A DNA stretch of 64,000 nucleotides. Source: Armatimonadota bacterium (GTDB lineage Bacteria > Armatimonadota > Fimbriimonadia > Fimbriimonadales > Fimbriimonadaceae). Positions 47,227 to 56,056 of the stretch are shown one piece after another. The notes beneath the pieces were generated by a model. That model worked only from the letters and a program-made list of their open reading frames with translations. It was not told the origin of the DNA and did no database searches. The stretch is from the NCBI GenBank assembly GCA_017303935.1, contig JAFLBD010000002.1:186001-250000 (forward strand). The letters are read 5' to 3'. The stretch's first letter is position 1. Every line of letters starts with the position of its first letter. Both the position numbers and the translations under genes were made by a program.

Positions 47227-48615
47227 TTACCGGCGGACCATATTAATTAAATCTTCGGTTACTTGGTCCATGATCGTTAGGACCTTTGCTGCCGCTTGAT
47301 AACTCCTTTGGTAGCGCAAGAGGTCTGTCATTTCATCGTCAATGTTCACGCCGCTGATCGACTCTTGCTGGGCGTCGATCTGATTGACAATCGCCGAAGC
47401 CGTGTCGAGTTGTGCACTGAAAAAGGTGATGTCCTTGCTGATGCCGCTGACGTGTGACCCATAAAATCCTTGGATGGTCTGGTTGCCCAAGGCGGCGAAC
47501 TTGGTCTCCTTCATCTGCGACAGCTGCAATGCCAAAGTGCCATCACCAGCTGCTCCGCTGGTTCCTGCTGCAATCGCGCGAGGGTTTGCCAAGATGGCCG
47601 CATCGACTTCAAAGTCGATGGCGCCAGTTTGTGGCGTTGGGCTCACCGTGTCCTTGAAGAAGTTCACGCCCGTATTCCCGAGAAGGTTTGTTCCGGTGGA
47701 GTGAAGCGCATTGAATTGCGTCTTCATCGTGTTGGCCAAAGTGTCTAGTTCGCTCTTTGCCGATGCGAGTCGTTGCAAAGTGGACAGATTGCCCATGATC
47801 TCCCCACCACGAACTACAAACGACACTCCGTTCGCCGTAAAAGTTTGAGAGCCGGCATCAAAGGTGTTCGGAATATTGTTGACGTCACTTCCCAAAACGA
47901 GAGGATAGTTGCCCGCATAAACAGCCATCGTTCCATCGCTACCGATCGTTGTCGAGACTCCGATCAGCTTGCTGAGGTCTCGCACCAAGCCGTCACGCTC
48001 GTCGAGAAGACTGTTTGGCGATCCACCAGCGACCGATGCGGCGCGGATTTCGCCGTTGAGTTGCGCGAGCCGTGCACCAATGTTGTTCACCGATTCGACA
48101 TTCGCGGTCACCGTCTGATGCACTTGATCTTCGAGCGTGCTCAGATTCTTGTAGGTGTCGCGGACACGAGAAGTGAGCAATGATGCGGCATTCACGAGCT
48201 GTTGCCGAGAAGCCGAATCACTCGGGTTACTCGCCACCGCAGACCAAGCGTTGAACATCTGATCCAAAGCGTTCGCGATCCCGGAATCTCCCGGCTCGTT
48301 ATACACCGCTTCAACTTGCCTCAAGCCATCTGCGTAGGCACTGTACCGACCGCTGTTGCCCAGGGACGATTGCATCCTGGCCTCCAAGAACATCTCTCGA
48401 GCGCGATTGATTGACTGGACAGAGACACCAGTCCCCAGCTCAGAATATCGCGTGCTAAAGAAGTCGAGAGGAGTCGAGGATTGCAACTCGATCCGCTGAC
48501 GCGAATACCCTTTGGTGTTCGCGTTCGAGATGTTGTTACCAGTGACCTCAATCGCGCGCTGAAAAGCTCGCAATGCAGAGGTTGCAATTCCTAATCCGTG
48601 AAAGGCGCCGGGCAT
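47227..48615 (-). CDS. flgK: Flagellar hook-associated protein 1 (FlgK)
   Basis: 462 aa. N-terminal motif A-L-R-A-F-Q-R-A-I-E-V-T-G-N-N-I-S-N-A-N-T-K-G (residues 15-37 in shortened form) is the rod/hook D0 signature. C-terminal Y-Q-R-S-Y-Q-A-A-A-K-V-L is equally typical. Shorter than E. coli FlgK (547 aa), so part of the variable central domain is missing. Forms the first junction ring on the hook. Between flgN-like and flgL genes. Confidence 0.95.
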   Translation of the reverse strand: MPGAFHGLGIATSALRAFQRAIEVTGNNISNANTKGYSRQRIELQSSTPLDFFSTRYSELGTGVSVQSINRAREMFLEARMQSSLGNSGRYSAYADGLRQVEAVYNEPGDSGIANALDQMFNAWSAVASNPSDSASRQQLVNAASLLTSRVRDTYKNLSTLEDQVHQTVTANVESVNNIGARLAQLNGEIRAASVAGGSPNSLLDERDGLVRDLSKLIGVSTTIGSDGTMAVYAGNYPLVLGSDVNNIPNTFDAGSQTFTANGVSFVVRGGEIMGNLSTLQRLASAKSELDTLANTMKTQFNALHSTGTNLLGNTGVNFFKDTVSPTPQTGAIDFEVDAAILANPRAIAAGTSGAAGDGTLALQLSQMKETKFAALGNQTIQGFYGSHVSGISKDITFFSAQLDTASAIVNQIDAQQESISGVNIDDEMTDLLRYQRSYQAAAKVLTIMDQVTEDLINMVRR

Positions 48616-48639
48616 CTTGGTGTTTCCTCAGTTTCTGGC

Positions 48640-49110
48640 TTAAGCGACTTGGTCCATCAGTACCGCGCCAACCTGAGCCACGGCAAACGGTGTCTGCTGC
48701 TCTTGAGCCACTTTGGCGATCAGCGCCAGAGTGCCGCCAACGTAAGTCAGTTCGCTCTCAATCAGCTTTCGATTGCGGTCCAATCGTTCCTTCAGGTTTT
48801 CACCCACGATTTCAACGCGCTTTGCCAACGATTCGACTTGACGTGCTTCGGCTGGGGACAGCGCCTCAACGATGCTTCGAAGACCAGGCATCACACCTAG
48901 TTCTCCGGCCAGCTCTTGCGTTGCGGCCACGGCTTTCTTGTCGATTTCGTTCAGCACCAGCGATTGACTTGTGATGTCTTCCTGGATGCTCTCAATTCTT
49001 CCAACTTCGCGCAGGGTGAGGGCGGCGGTCTGCTCGGCCAATGTGCGGTTGATCCGCTCTGCCGTGCTCAGCCAATCCCACCAGATGCGCTGGAGGTCTC
49101 GTGATTTCAT
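48640..49110 (-). CDS. flgN: FlgN-like flagellar export chaperone
   Basis: 156 aa, almost entirely helical and charged, with heptad-like L/I/V spacing over residues 40-125. No sequence hallmark is strict in FlgN. The assignment rests on size, helical content and position directly upstream of flgK and flgL, the two clients of FlgN. It overlaps the flgJ stop by 4 nt (ATGA). Confidence 0.75.
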   Translation of the reverse strand: MKSRDLQRIWWDWLSTAERINRTLAEQTAALTLREVGRIESIQEDITSQSLVLNEIDKKAVAATQELAGELGVMPGLRSIVEALSPAEARQVESLAKRVEIVGENLKERLDRNRKLIESELTYVGGTLALIAKVAQEQQTPFAVAQVGAVLMDQVA

Positions 49111-49520
49111 GATTTTGTTTTTTCCTGATTGTCTTGTCGCGACAAGATCAGCCTTCCAGCCTCTTGCCGATAAATGCTCTCGCTGAGCTTGTTGCTCAAC
49201 ATCTTTGCGATCCCCAGCGAACCGGATTTACCGATCTGCTCAGAGATTGCGTTCATAAACTGCTCGCTCGTGAAGTCGCCCATCGGACCTTCGCCACCAA
49301 ACCCCTTTGGCAACATCTCCTTCAGCAAGTCCTTTGCAAAGTACGCTTCTGTCTCGCTGGCAGCCTTTTTCAGCTTCGCGACTTCCTCCTGTGCAGCTTT
49401 GCTCAAGTCACCTTCGAACAAAGTGAAAGGGTTGCTCCCTTTGATCTCCAGGAGCTTGCGCCCTCTGTTCTCAAGCTGGTTCACTGCCGATTGGATTCGG
49501 CTTAGGTCGAGGCTACTCAT
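49107..49520 (-). CDS. flgJ: Rod-binding protein (FlgJ N-terminal type)
   Basis: 137 aa. Rod-cap domain only, without the muramidase part found in E. coli FlgJ. The conserved F-A-K-D-L-L-K-E-M-L-P near residue 65 and the F-M-N-A-I-S-E-Q-I near residue 90 followed by L-G-I-A show the Rod-binding family. ATG 49520 shares a base with the flgI stop; a GTG at 49523 is an alternative start. A separate hydrolase must open the wall. Confidence 0.85.
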   Translation of the reverse strand: MSSLDLSRIQSAVNQLENRGRKLLEIKGSNPFTLFEGDLSKAAQEEVAKLKKAASETEAYFAKDLLKEMLPKGFGGEGPMGDFTSEQFMNAISEQIGKSGSLGIAKMLSNKLSESIYRQEAGRLILSRQDNQEKTKS

Positions 49521-50707
49521 CACTGCACCTTGATCCTTGCCTTGAGCGAGCCTTGCTCCTTCAGTGCTTGTAGGATTGAAATGATGTCGCGTGGCGAAAC
49601 CTTGAGCGCTTGGAACACACGTGCCAGGTCAGCGATGGTCGTCACAGGGCCGATCATCCCGACTTGGGCGGTGTCTTCGGTCGCACCTACCTCGGTGTTC
49701 TTCACCGGTTGTGTAGTGCCATTGCTCAACGGATTTGGCTGACTGATATCGTTGTAGTCTTGGATCACAATCTGCAGCGAGCCTTGGCTAACAACAGCCG
49801 GGCCGAGCTTCACATTTGCACCCATTACGATCGTTCCCGTGCGCTCGTTGACAACCACAAGTGCCGGAATATCCACCTTCACGGTCATGGTCTCCACCAT
49901 GCTCATGGTCTGAACAGGATCCCAACCTTGCGGGAGATTCAATTGGATCGTCCCGCCATCAATGGCAGATGGGTTCAGTTCAGGGCGCAATTCTCGAATT
50001 CGGGATGCAACACGGTTTGCAGTGGTCAAATCACCTTCGTCGAGCTCGACATACATCCTGCCTGAATAAACCAATTGGAACGGAATCGTCCGTTCGATAA
50101 TCGCTCCGGAGATAACTCGACCCACGTTCACATGGTTCTTTTGGACCGAAGCACCGCCCGAACTCACGTTGAACCCACCGATGCTCACGGCTCCTTGTGC
50201 CACCGCGATCGCGTTCTCCTTATCACTGGCGCCATAGAGCGGTGCCTGCAACAAATAGCCACCTTGCAGCGACTTCGCATCACCGATGCTCTGCACAGTG
50301 ACATCGAGTGCATTACCAGGGGAAGAAAACGGCGGAAGATCTGCCGTAATCGCTACTGTCGCCACGTTCTTCGCGTCCAGCTGAGTTGGATCGATCATCG
50401 TGCCAAAGTTCTTCATCGCGTTCGCCAAGAGCGTCGCGGTGAATGGCGTCTTCTTCGTATCTCCAGTGCCTTCCAATCCCACGATCAGGCCATAACCCAT
50501 GATCTGGTTTCGGCGGACACCGCGGAACCGGGCGACATCTTTGATGCGAACTTCAATACCGTTTTTCTCGATCTCGAGCGCCGCATTGAGGTCAGAGGCA
50601 CTTGGTCCGTCGATTGGAGTCACCGTGCCGCCGCCCGCCTGAGCGTGGACGGTTTGGTGCGTAAGCCCCAAGAAAATCGCGAAGAGAAATAGCTTGTGAA
50701 ACTTCAT
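49520..50707 (-). CDS. flgI: Flagellar P-ring protein FlgI
   Basis: 395 aa from ATG 50707, which shares its first base with the flgH stop. Signal peptide about 1-22 (ending T-V-H-A-Q). D-V-A-R-F-R-G-V-R-R-N-Q near residue 56 and G-Y-G-L-I-V-G-L-E-G-T-G-D-T near residue 71 are FlgI landmarks. C-terminal L-A-R-V-F-Q-A-L-K-V-S-P-R-D also fits. Forms the periplasmic ring around the rod in peptidoglycan, so the cell is diderm. Confidence 0.96.
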   Translation of the reverse strand: MKFHKLFLFAIFLGLTHQTVHAQAGGGTVTPIDGPSASDLNAALEIEKNGIEVRIKDVARFRGVRRNQIMGYGLIVGLEGTGDTKKTPFTATLLANAMKNFGTMIDPTQLDAKNVATVAITADLPPFSSPGNALDVTVQSIGDAKSLQGGYLLQAPLYGASDKENAIAVAQGAVSIGGFNVSSGGASVQKNHVNVGRVISGAIIERTIPFQLVYSGRMYVELDEGDLTTANRVASRIRELRPELNPSAIDGGTIQLNLPQGWDPVQTMSMVETMTVKVDIPALVVVNERTGTIVMGANVKLGPAVVSQGSLQIVIQDYNDISQPNPLSNGTTQPVKNTEVGATEDTAQVGMIGPVTTIADLARVFQALKVSPRDIISILQALKEQGSLKARIKVQ

Positions 50708-51339
50708 CAGAACAACCAATCCAGCATTTGGGTCAGAATCCCGCGGCGTTGGCGATCAGCGATCTGACCTTTGCCAGCAAATCGGATTTCAGCTTGTGCA
50801 ATCGACTCGCTCAGAACTGTGTTATCTGGCGAGATATCGTCCCGGCGAATAACGCCAGTCAGCTTAAAGGTCTGAGTGTCTTTGTTGACTTGAATCAACC
50901 GCCGACCTTCGATGACCAAGTTGCCGTTGGGGGAAACGGAAATCACTTCTGCGGTTAGCCGCGCACGGAGGGTGCCATTTTGCGTGGTCGTTCCGGTGCC
51001 ATTCGACTTTCCGCTCGAATTCGTTGTCTTGTTCGTACCAAGATCAAGAAAACTGAACAGGCCTTTAAGCACCGACTGACCGACGCTGTTGTCGTCGGTT
51101 TTGCTCGTGCTTGTTGTTGCTGCGAAACTCGCCACGCTAGATTCACTGATCAAGATCGTGATCAGGTCGCCGACCTTTCGCGCTGTTCGATCGAGCAAAG
51201 GATTGATGACTTGGTCCGACCACGCCGAGCCAGTGGTCTCGTCGGTTGTCGCGTTCTTGTCGATAACTTGAGAAAACGCGGACGATGCGAGGGCAATGCC
51301 AACGATCGCGCTCATAGATCTGAATGGTGTGTTCTTCAT
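50707..51339 (-). CDS. flgH: Flagellar L-ring protein FlgH (no lipobox)
   Basis: 210 aa, outer-membrane ring. R-K-V-G-D-L-I-T-I-L-I-S-E-S near residue 54, then the N-G-N-L-V-I-E-G-R-R near residue 137 and I-R-R-D-D-I-S-P-D-N near residue 163 are conserved. Most FlgH proteins are lipoproteins with a Cys at the mature N-terminus. Here the signal peptide (about 1-24, A-S-S-A-F-S-Q) has no Cys. It probably reaches the ring without lipid. Coupled to flgA upstream (ATGA). Confidence 0.95.
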   Translation of the reverse strand: MKNTPFRSMSAIVGIALASSAFSQVIDKNATTDETTGSAWSDQVINPLLDRTARKVGDLITILISESSVASFAATTSTSKTDDNSVGQSVLKGLFSFLDLGTNKTTNSSGKSNGTGTTTQNGTLRARLTAEVISVSPNGNLVIEGRRLIQVNKDTQTFKLTGVIRRDDISPDNTVLSESIAQAEIRFAGKGQIADRQRRGILTQMLDWLF

Positions 51340-52514
51340 AAAATAACCTCGACGAGGGCAGGACCGATCACTCGGCCAGCCAAATGAACCCCTTCGGCTG
51401 TTTGGACTTCGACTCGATTCAGCCCGCTAGTGCGAACGATCTTGCCGGACATAGAAACCTTTAAGCCTGCAGATTTGGCTTGAATTTGAACTTGGCTCCC
51501 GACTGCTGGCAGTGGTGGAAGTCCGACCACGCGCAATGAGAGGGATCGCGTGTTAAACCGCTGACCATCCAACCGAACTTCGATTGGAATCTGCACTCGG
51601 TCGCCATTTGCGCTCAGGCGAGTCGCGACCAAATCCACCTTTCCAACCCCTATTCGCAAAGGCGGTTGTGGATTCAGGTCTTCGATTTCGACCGGAACTC
51701 CAGCCTGATTCGAAAGATAAGCCCGAGCTGCCTCGAGGAACACGTCCTGCTCAATCGTTTGATCTGCGCGGCGGACGATAACGCTTGCCGGACACTCAAA
51801 CTTGAATTGCTTCGGATCGACGCCGCCTACTCGGAGTCGGAGTTCGATTCTGCTGATATCGATCTTTCGGAACGACCCGATGGTTGGTGTATCGCCAATT
51901 GGAATGGTGGCGATCTTCTCCTTGAGTTCCGCCGGCACATTGAGCTCCGCGATATCAAGAAGTGAAAATGTTTCAGTGCTAACATAGCTCTCTGGCCGAA
52001 CAGAAACCGTCATTGCCGCGACCTTCGTCGCGACCGCGCTATTGACCACTTTGTCGGGTGCTGGCTTTGTGTTCGAGTTAGTGTTGGTGTTCGGCGTCGT
52101 GACCGGTTTAGAGTTCGATTCAGTACGGATGACTCCCGCCAAGCCTTCGCCTGCATTGGAAAGCGTTGGTCTCAGCGCCGAAGTCAAAAACCCTTCTTTT
52201 GGTTCTAAACTCGTGCTCGCTGGGAACACCGCGATCACCAACTTTCCGACGACCGCAGATTGACCTGAAATCGTCGCAGAGACGTCTCCTTCCAAACTGA
52301 TTGAAAGCGACGTTGCTGCGCTGCTCACGGTGATTCGAGGCAATACTTCGACTCCATCCGCCGCAACAAGGCGATTGTTTTCGACGGTCAAGCGCGCTTC
52401 CTTGGCATAAACCACCCGGGCGTCTCGCATAAAGCGTAAATAGCCCTCGCCATCGACTCGAACCGAGACCGAAGGTGCGGTAGCGACAGATAATGCAATC
52501 AAAAAGGCGTTCAT
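51336..52514 (-). CDS. flgA: Flagellar P-ring assembly chaperone FlgA with N-terminal extension
   Basis: 392 aa, longer than E. coli FlgA (219 aa). The last about 220 residues carry the SAF/ChapFlgA domain, ending in V-S-M-S-G-K-I-V-R-T-S-G and the V-R-V-V-type loop. The first about 150 residues are an extra periplasmic domain after a signal peptide, followed by a Thr/Asn/Pro linker near residues 135-155. Helps FlgI assemble in the periplasm. Between flgG and flgH, 3 nt after flgG. Confidence 0.88.
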   Translation of the reverse strand: MNAFLIALSVATAPSVSVRVDGEGYLRFMRDARVVYAKEARLTVENNRLVAADGVEVLPRITVSSAATSLSISLEGDVSATISGQSAVVGKLVIAVFPASTSLEPKEGFLTSALRPTLSNAGEGLAGVIRTESNSKPVTTPNTNTNSNTKPAPDKVVNSAVATKVAAMTVSVRPESYVSTETFSLLDIAELNVPAELKEKIATIPIGDTPTIGSFRKIDISRIELRLRVGGVDPKQFKFECPASVIVRRADQTIEQDVFLEAARAYLSNQAGVPVEIEDLNPQPPLRIGVGKVDLVATRLSANGDRVQIPIEVRLDGQRFNTRSLSLRVVGLPPLPAVGSQVQIQAKSAGLKVSMSGKIVRTSGLNRVEVQTAEGVHLAGRVIGPALVEVIL

Positions 52515-52517
52515 GGT

Positions 52518-53306
52518 TTATCGCTTGAGCTGGTTGAGAATGCTGAGCATGTCGTCGGCGGTCTGAATAGCCTTCGAGTTGATTTCGTAGGCTCGCTGAG
52601 CGGTGATCATGCGGATCATTTCTTCGACGATCGACACGTTCGACCCCTCGACGAATCCGCCCTGGATCGAACCGGCACCGTTCTCGCCTGGATTTCCAGT
52701 TTGAGGATCGCCGCTTGCGCCGCCAGCTTGATAAATGTTCTGTCCCAATCGGGTCAATCCCGCCGGGTTAGGGAAGGTTGTCAAAGTGATCGTCCCGAGT
52801 AGTTGCGGTTGATCTTGTCCAGGTAATTGAACGGAAACGTTTCCGTTCGCGCTCACAGAGAATGAGGTCGCGTTAGCTGGAACAGACATATTCGGGATCA
52901 GCTTGTAGCCGTCGCTGGTGACCAAAGTGCCGTCAGCATCGCGCTTGAAGCTTCCATCGCGGGTGTATCCGGTCGATCCGTCAGGTAGTTCGACGGCGAA
53001 AAACCCTTCGCCGGTGATCGCGAGTTCGTAAGGATTGCCGGTCGCTTGCAATCCACCTTGGCTAAAGTTGACGCTGTTGCCAGCGTATCGCGTACCCAAT
53101 CCAACTTGGATGCCTCCGGGCAAACGTACAGTGCCGCTTGTTTCCGCGCCGCTCGGCTTGAGCGACTGGTACATCAGATCCTGGAATTCGGCTCGCATCC
53201 CCTTAAACGCCACCGTATTGATGTTCGAGAGGTTGTTTGAAATCACGTCAAGGTTGGTTTGCTGTGCCACCATTCCGGTTCCAGCAGTAATCAAAGCGCG
53301 CATCAT
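52518..53306 (-). CDS. flgG: Flagellar distal rod protein FlgG
   Basis: 262 aa, normal length. N-terminal M-M-R-A-L-I-T-A-G-T-G-M and N-L-D-V-I-S-N-N-L-S-N-I-N-T near residue 19 are FlgG signature sequences. C-terminal E-E-M-I-R-M-I-T-A-Q-R-A-Y-E-I-N-S-K near residues 227-245 agrees. AGGAG lies 13 nt upstream of the ATG. Next to a paralog (flgF). Confidence 0.96.
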   Translation of the reverse strand: MMRALITAGTGMVAQQTNLDVISNNLSNINTVAFKGMRAEFQDLMYQSLKPSGAETSGTVRLPGGIQVGLGTRYAGNSVNFSQGGLQATGNPYELAITGEGFFAVELPDGSTGYTRDGSFKRDADGTLVTSDGYKLIPNMSVPANATSFSVSANGNVSVQLPGQDQPQLLGTITLTTFPNPAGLTRLGQNIYQAGGASGDPQTGNPGENGAGSIQGGFVEGSNVSIVEEMIRMITAQRAYEINSKAIQTADDMLSILNQLKR

Positions 53307-53334
53307 AGTCTTTCAGTTCTCCTTAAGGGTCGTG

Positions 53335-54066
53335 TTATTGGGTTCGAGCAGCCTCAATCAGCTTGCTGGACATTTCGTCGTGGGCCTGGACACTCTTTTG
53401 GGCCATCTCATAAATTCGTTGCACTTGGACCATTTCGATCATCGTGGAGACCACATTCACGTTGCTCGACTCGATTGATTCGGGAGTCAGAACAGCATTG
53501 GGTTCGGCGGTGACGTTGCCAATGGCGGTGAACAAGCTATCGCCTGCTTTCTTCCAATCGCCATCAAAAACGGCGACCTTACCGAGCACTTGATCTCCCA
53601 CTGTCACCGATCCATCGTTGGTGATTCGAACCGGGCCGGGAGCGCTCACCGTGATCGGGTTGCCAGATGCATCAAGCACTGGAAAACCATTTGGGTTGAC
53701 AATTTGGCGTTGGTCGTCGAGGCCAAAGTTGCCTGCGCGGGTGTACATCACGCCACCAGGTGTTTGAACAGCAAACATCCCCTTTTCGGTGGAAATCGAA
53801 ACATCCAGCCCGTTGCCGGTGGTTTGGGTTGCGCCGCGTTCAAATACGGTTGCTGTCGCAGAAATTTCGGGGCCAGTTTGTAAAGTGCCGAGCAATCGAC
53901 CTTCTCCTCCGCCATCACGCATCTCGCGCAAAAGGCTCTCCTGAAAGGCCATTTCGTCCCGTTTGTATCCGGTTGTGCTGGCGTTGGCGAGGTTGTGCGC
54001 CACGCTATCGAGCCATGCCTGACCCGCTGCCATTCCGGTTGCCGCTGTATAAAGACCGCGATTCAT
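53335..54066 (-). CDS. flgF: Flagellar proximal rod protein FlgF
   Basis: 243 aa from ATG 54066, the start that puts M-N-R-G-L-Y-T-A-A-T-G-M at the N-terminus as in FlgF. A longer frame (54171) is not supported. D-S-V-A-H-N-L-A-N-A-S-T-T-G-Y near residue 20 and C-terminal M-I-E-M-V-Q-V-Q-R-I-Y-E near residue 207 are rod-protein D0 motifs. First gene of the flagellar operon running through csrA. I see no clear sigma-28 promoter upstream. Confidence 0.9.
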   Translation of the reverse strand: MNRGLYTAATGMAAGQAWLDSVAHNLANASTTGYKRDEMAFQESLLREMRDGGGEGRLLGTLQTGPEISATATVFERGATQTTGNGLDVSISTEKGMFAVQTPGGVMYTRAGNFGLDDQRQIVNPNGFPVLDASGNPITVSAPGPVRITNDGSVTVGDQVLGKVAVFDGDWKKAGDSLFTAIGNVTAEPNAVLTPESIESSNVNVVSTMIEMVQVQRIYEMAQKSVQAHDEMSSKLIEAARTQ

Positions 54067-54190
54067 CCCAATTTGTCTATTGGCTAGTGTTCTTGCTAGG
54101 GTTAGGGTAAGAACTTCGCAATCTACTTTAGGTTTATGTGAATTCAGGCTGGAAATGTGGAATGCATCCACCCTTTTCGCGATCCGAACA

Positions 54191-54196
54191 TATAAT
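54191..54196 (+). promoter_or_regulatory. -10 element TATAAT, leaderless
   Basis: Consensus TATAAT ends 7 nt before the ATG at 54204, so the transcript must begin at or near the A of the start codon. No ribosome-binding site and no clear -35. Confidence 0.6.
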
Positions 54197-54203
54197 AAAA
54201 ACG

Positions 54204-54623
54204 ATGGCTCTAATTGTCACCAAGAAGTCAGAAGCTCCTTTTTCTGAATTTGATCTGCAGTGCAATCGGCTCGAAGATTCTCCGAGTGAACTAGTTTCGG
54301 AGAGTCGGCGATATTACGATGGCAAGTACTTTAAGGCGGTACATTCAAAAATAGGGCCGGGCCATATCCAGCCTTGGCATAGGCATTCTCAAACAGCTGA
54401 ACTCGTCGTCGTTCTACGCGGAAAGATCCGGTTTCATGAGGGGAAGGAGTGCTATGATCTGGTCGAAGGAGACTCTGCACTTTGGCTCCCAGATGAAATC
54501 AACCTGCATACAATGGAAAATGCAACCGGTGAATGGTCTGAATATCTCACGATAAAATCGCCTTGCCATCAAACGCCGATTTCGATCATGGAGTCCGATC
54601 GAATCACTGATGGTGTGAAATGA
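54204..54623 (+). CDS. Single-domain cupin protein
   Basis: 139 aa. A cupin barrel with likely metal ligands in W-H-R-H near residue 57, the Glu in A-E-L-V-V-V near 65, and His in N-L-H-T near residue 103. No signal peptide. I start at ATG 54204 because TATAAT lies 7 nt before it. It overlaps the downstream membrane-protein gene by 4 nt (ATGA), so the two are made together. Cupins often sense small ligands or modify them; the ligand here is unknown. Confidence 0.8.
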   Translation: MALIVTKKSEAPFSEFDLQCNRLEDSPSELVSESRRYYDGKYFKAVHSKIGPGHIQPWHRHSQTAELVVVLRGKIRFHEGKECYDLVEGDSALWLPDEINLHTMENATGEWSEYLTIKSPCHQTPISIMESDRITDGVK

Positions 54624-56023
54624 AAGGTGAGACTGCCTGCGCGCCACCGGAACTTGTTAAAAACGCTAAGTCAATTCTGAGCGCGTTCTTAAGCGAATAC
54701 TCTATCTCGGTTGGTGGCCAGAACGTTGACGTCGAAACCGGTGCTGCAGTCGAAATTCTGGCCTACTTTTTCAAATACTGGTTTGTTTGGGCAGGTAGCC
54801 CGAGCACATTCGCAAGCCGGGAAGTGTGGGTAAGAGGCGCAGCCAATGAACTTGACAAAGTTCCATGGATGAGCGCACGGTTCTCATTTGAGCAACTCTT
54901 GGCGGCAGTCAGCTTGCTTGCTGAGTTGGAACTCCTAGAACCCACTGTACGTGAAGACTTTTTCACCAATACTTCGCAAACGAATGAAAAACTAAAAGTG
55001 CCTGTGATTCAACTGAATCTTAATGCAGTTGTTCCGTTGCAGGTCCAAGCGGTTTTTGCGGAAACGATTTCAAATACGATAAATCGCTTTGAAAGACGAA
55101 GAAAGCTGATCGAAGATCGTGGCCCAGGTGCTCCTGTTGTTGGCCCCCAAAACATGTCTGAGATGCTAGAAAACATCCCAGCTGGAGGCACGATCCGAAT
55201 GGCAATGTATTCTGGCCGAACAGTGTTTCACACCGAGGACCAGCAGGGAAGAGTCTCGGAGCACTCAATCAAAGAACTTTTGGAGCATCGGAACGAATAC
55301 AAAATAAAGATGCTCATCTTAACCGATAAGGCGATTGCACCACTCAACGAGTCTGCGACCGAAACTTGGCTTCGAGCTAACCTTGTAGAGGGAATCGGCA
55401 AAATCAGAGAAGTTGACTTATCTGATGATCAGCTGATGCGTCTAGACGTGCGCCTATATGGTGACGAGATCAAAGACGGGTTGTTTAGAGGAACAATCGT
55501 GACGGATCATAACGATGTTCCCATTCAGACTCTATTCACAATATTCGACTTTTGGAACGAACGCGGGACCTATGGAGAAATCGGAATGTCTATCGGAGAT
55601 TCCAATCTCAGTGAATTGCTCAAAATCTATTTCGATCAGGCATTTGCAAATTCGGTCCCTATTTTCAAGCGGCGGTGGCTTGGGTTTGTCCTCCAAAATG
55701 TAGGATTGGAGGTCAGGGCCGCAATTTTGACAACGCTTCTATCCTGCATAGCAATCGTGATTGCCCTCAGAAATCCCTTGCTTCAAAGCTACTCCAAAGA
55801 TATTGTTACCAATACCATTGGAACCTTAGTAGCGTCATTGATCGTGCTGATTTTTGGACTTGTCCCCATCTGGGGACGAATAAAGAGAATCCGACCATTC
55901 TCCCGCCTTGACCTTGATCGATTCTCCCCTACCAAGCTCAAGCAGTACGCCATTGAGCGAGATACGAAGGAGAAAGCCAAAAGGAATACTCCAGTTCCAG
56001 ACGTTGCCATTGTCAAAAATTAA
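54620..56023 (+). CDS. Unknown protein with two C-terminal membrane helices
   Basis: 467 aa. I do not recognise the family. Residues 1-165 are soluble and helical. Residues about 185-345 look alpha/beta: T-I-R-M-A-M-Y-S-G-R, then K-I-K-M-L-I-L-T-D-K, then V-R-L-Y-G-D-E, which vaguely recalls the PLD-like fold used in some signalling effectors, but no HKD motif is present. Two TM helices are at about residues 370-390 and 400-425, followed by a basic cytoplasmic tail. Coupled to the cupin gene. It could be a membrane effector or sensor; that is inference only. Confidence 0.75.
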   Translation: MKGETACAPPELVKNAKSILSAFLSEYSISVGGQNVDVETGAAVEILAYFFKYWFVWAGSPSTFASREVWVRGAANELDKVPWMSARFSFEQLLAAVSLLAELELLEPTVREDFFTNTSQTNEKLKVPVIQLNLNAVVPLQVQAVFAETISNTINRFERRRKLIEDRGPGAPVVGPQNMSEMLENIPAGGTIRMAMYSGRTVFHTEDQQGRVSEHSIKELLEHRNEYKIKMLILTDKAIAPLNESATETWLRANLVEGIGKIREVDLSDDQLMRLDVRLYGDEIKDGLFRGTIVTDHNDVPIQTLFTIFDFWNERGTYGEIGMSIGDSNLSELLKIYFDQAFANSVPIFKRRWLGFVLQNVGLEVRAAILTTLLSCIAIVIALRNPLLQSYSKDIVTNTIGTLVASLIVLIFGLVPIWGRIKRIRPFSRLDLDRFSPTKLKQYAIERDTKEKAKRNTPVPDVAIVKN

Positions 56024-56035
56024 GCACATCAATAA

Positions 56036-56053
56036 TGTGGTAATATCACCACA
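56036..56053. promoter_or_regulatory. Operator-like dyad TGTGGT-N6-ACCACA over the promoter
   Basis: A perfect 6-bp inverted repeat ending 3 nt before the ATG at 56057. It includes a -10-like TAATAT (56041-56046). Position suits autorepression by the winged-helix protein encoded next. Confidence 0.55.
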
Positions 56054-56056
56054 AAT

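Noticed and set aside
50066-50077. AACCAATTGGAA and other CCAATTGG cores (50066, 51895)
   Set aside because: They share only the 8-bp core of the dispersed palindrome; the outer TTA/TAA arms do not match, so they were not counted.
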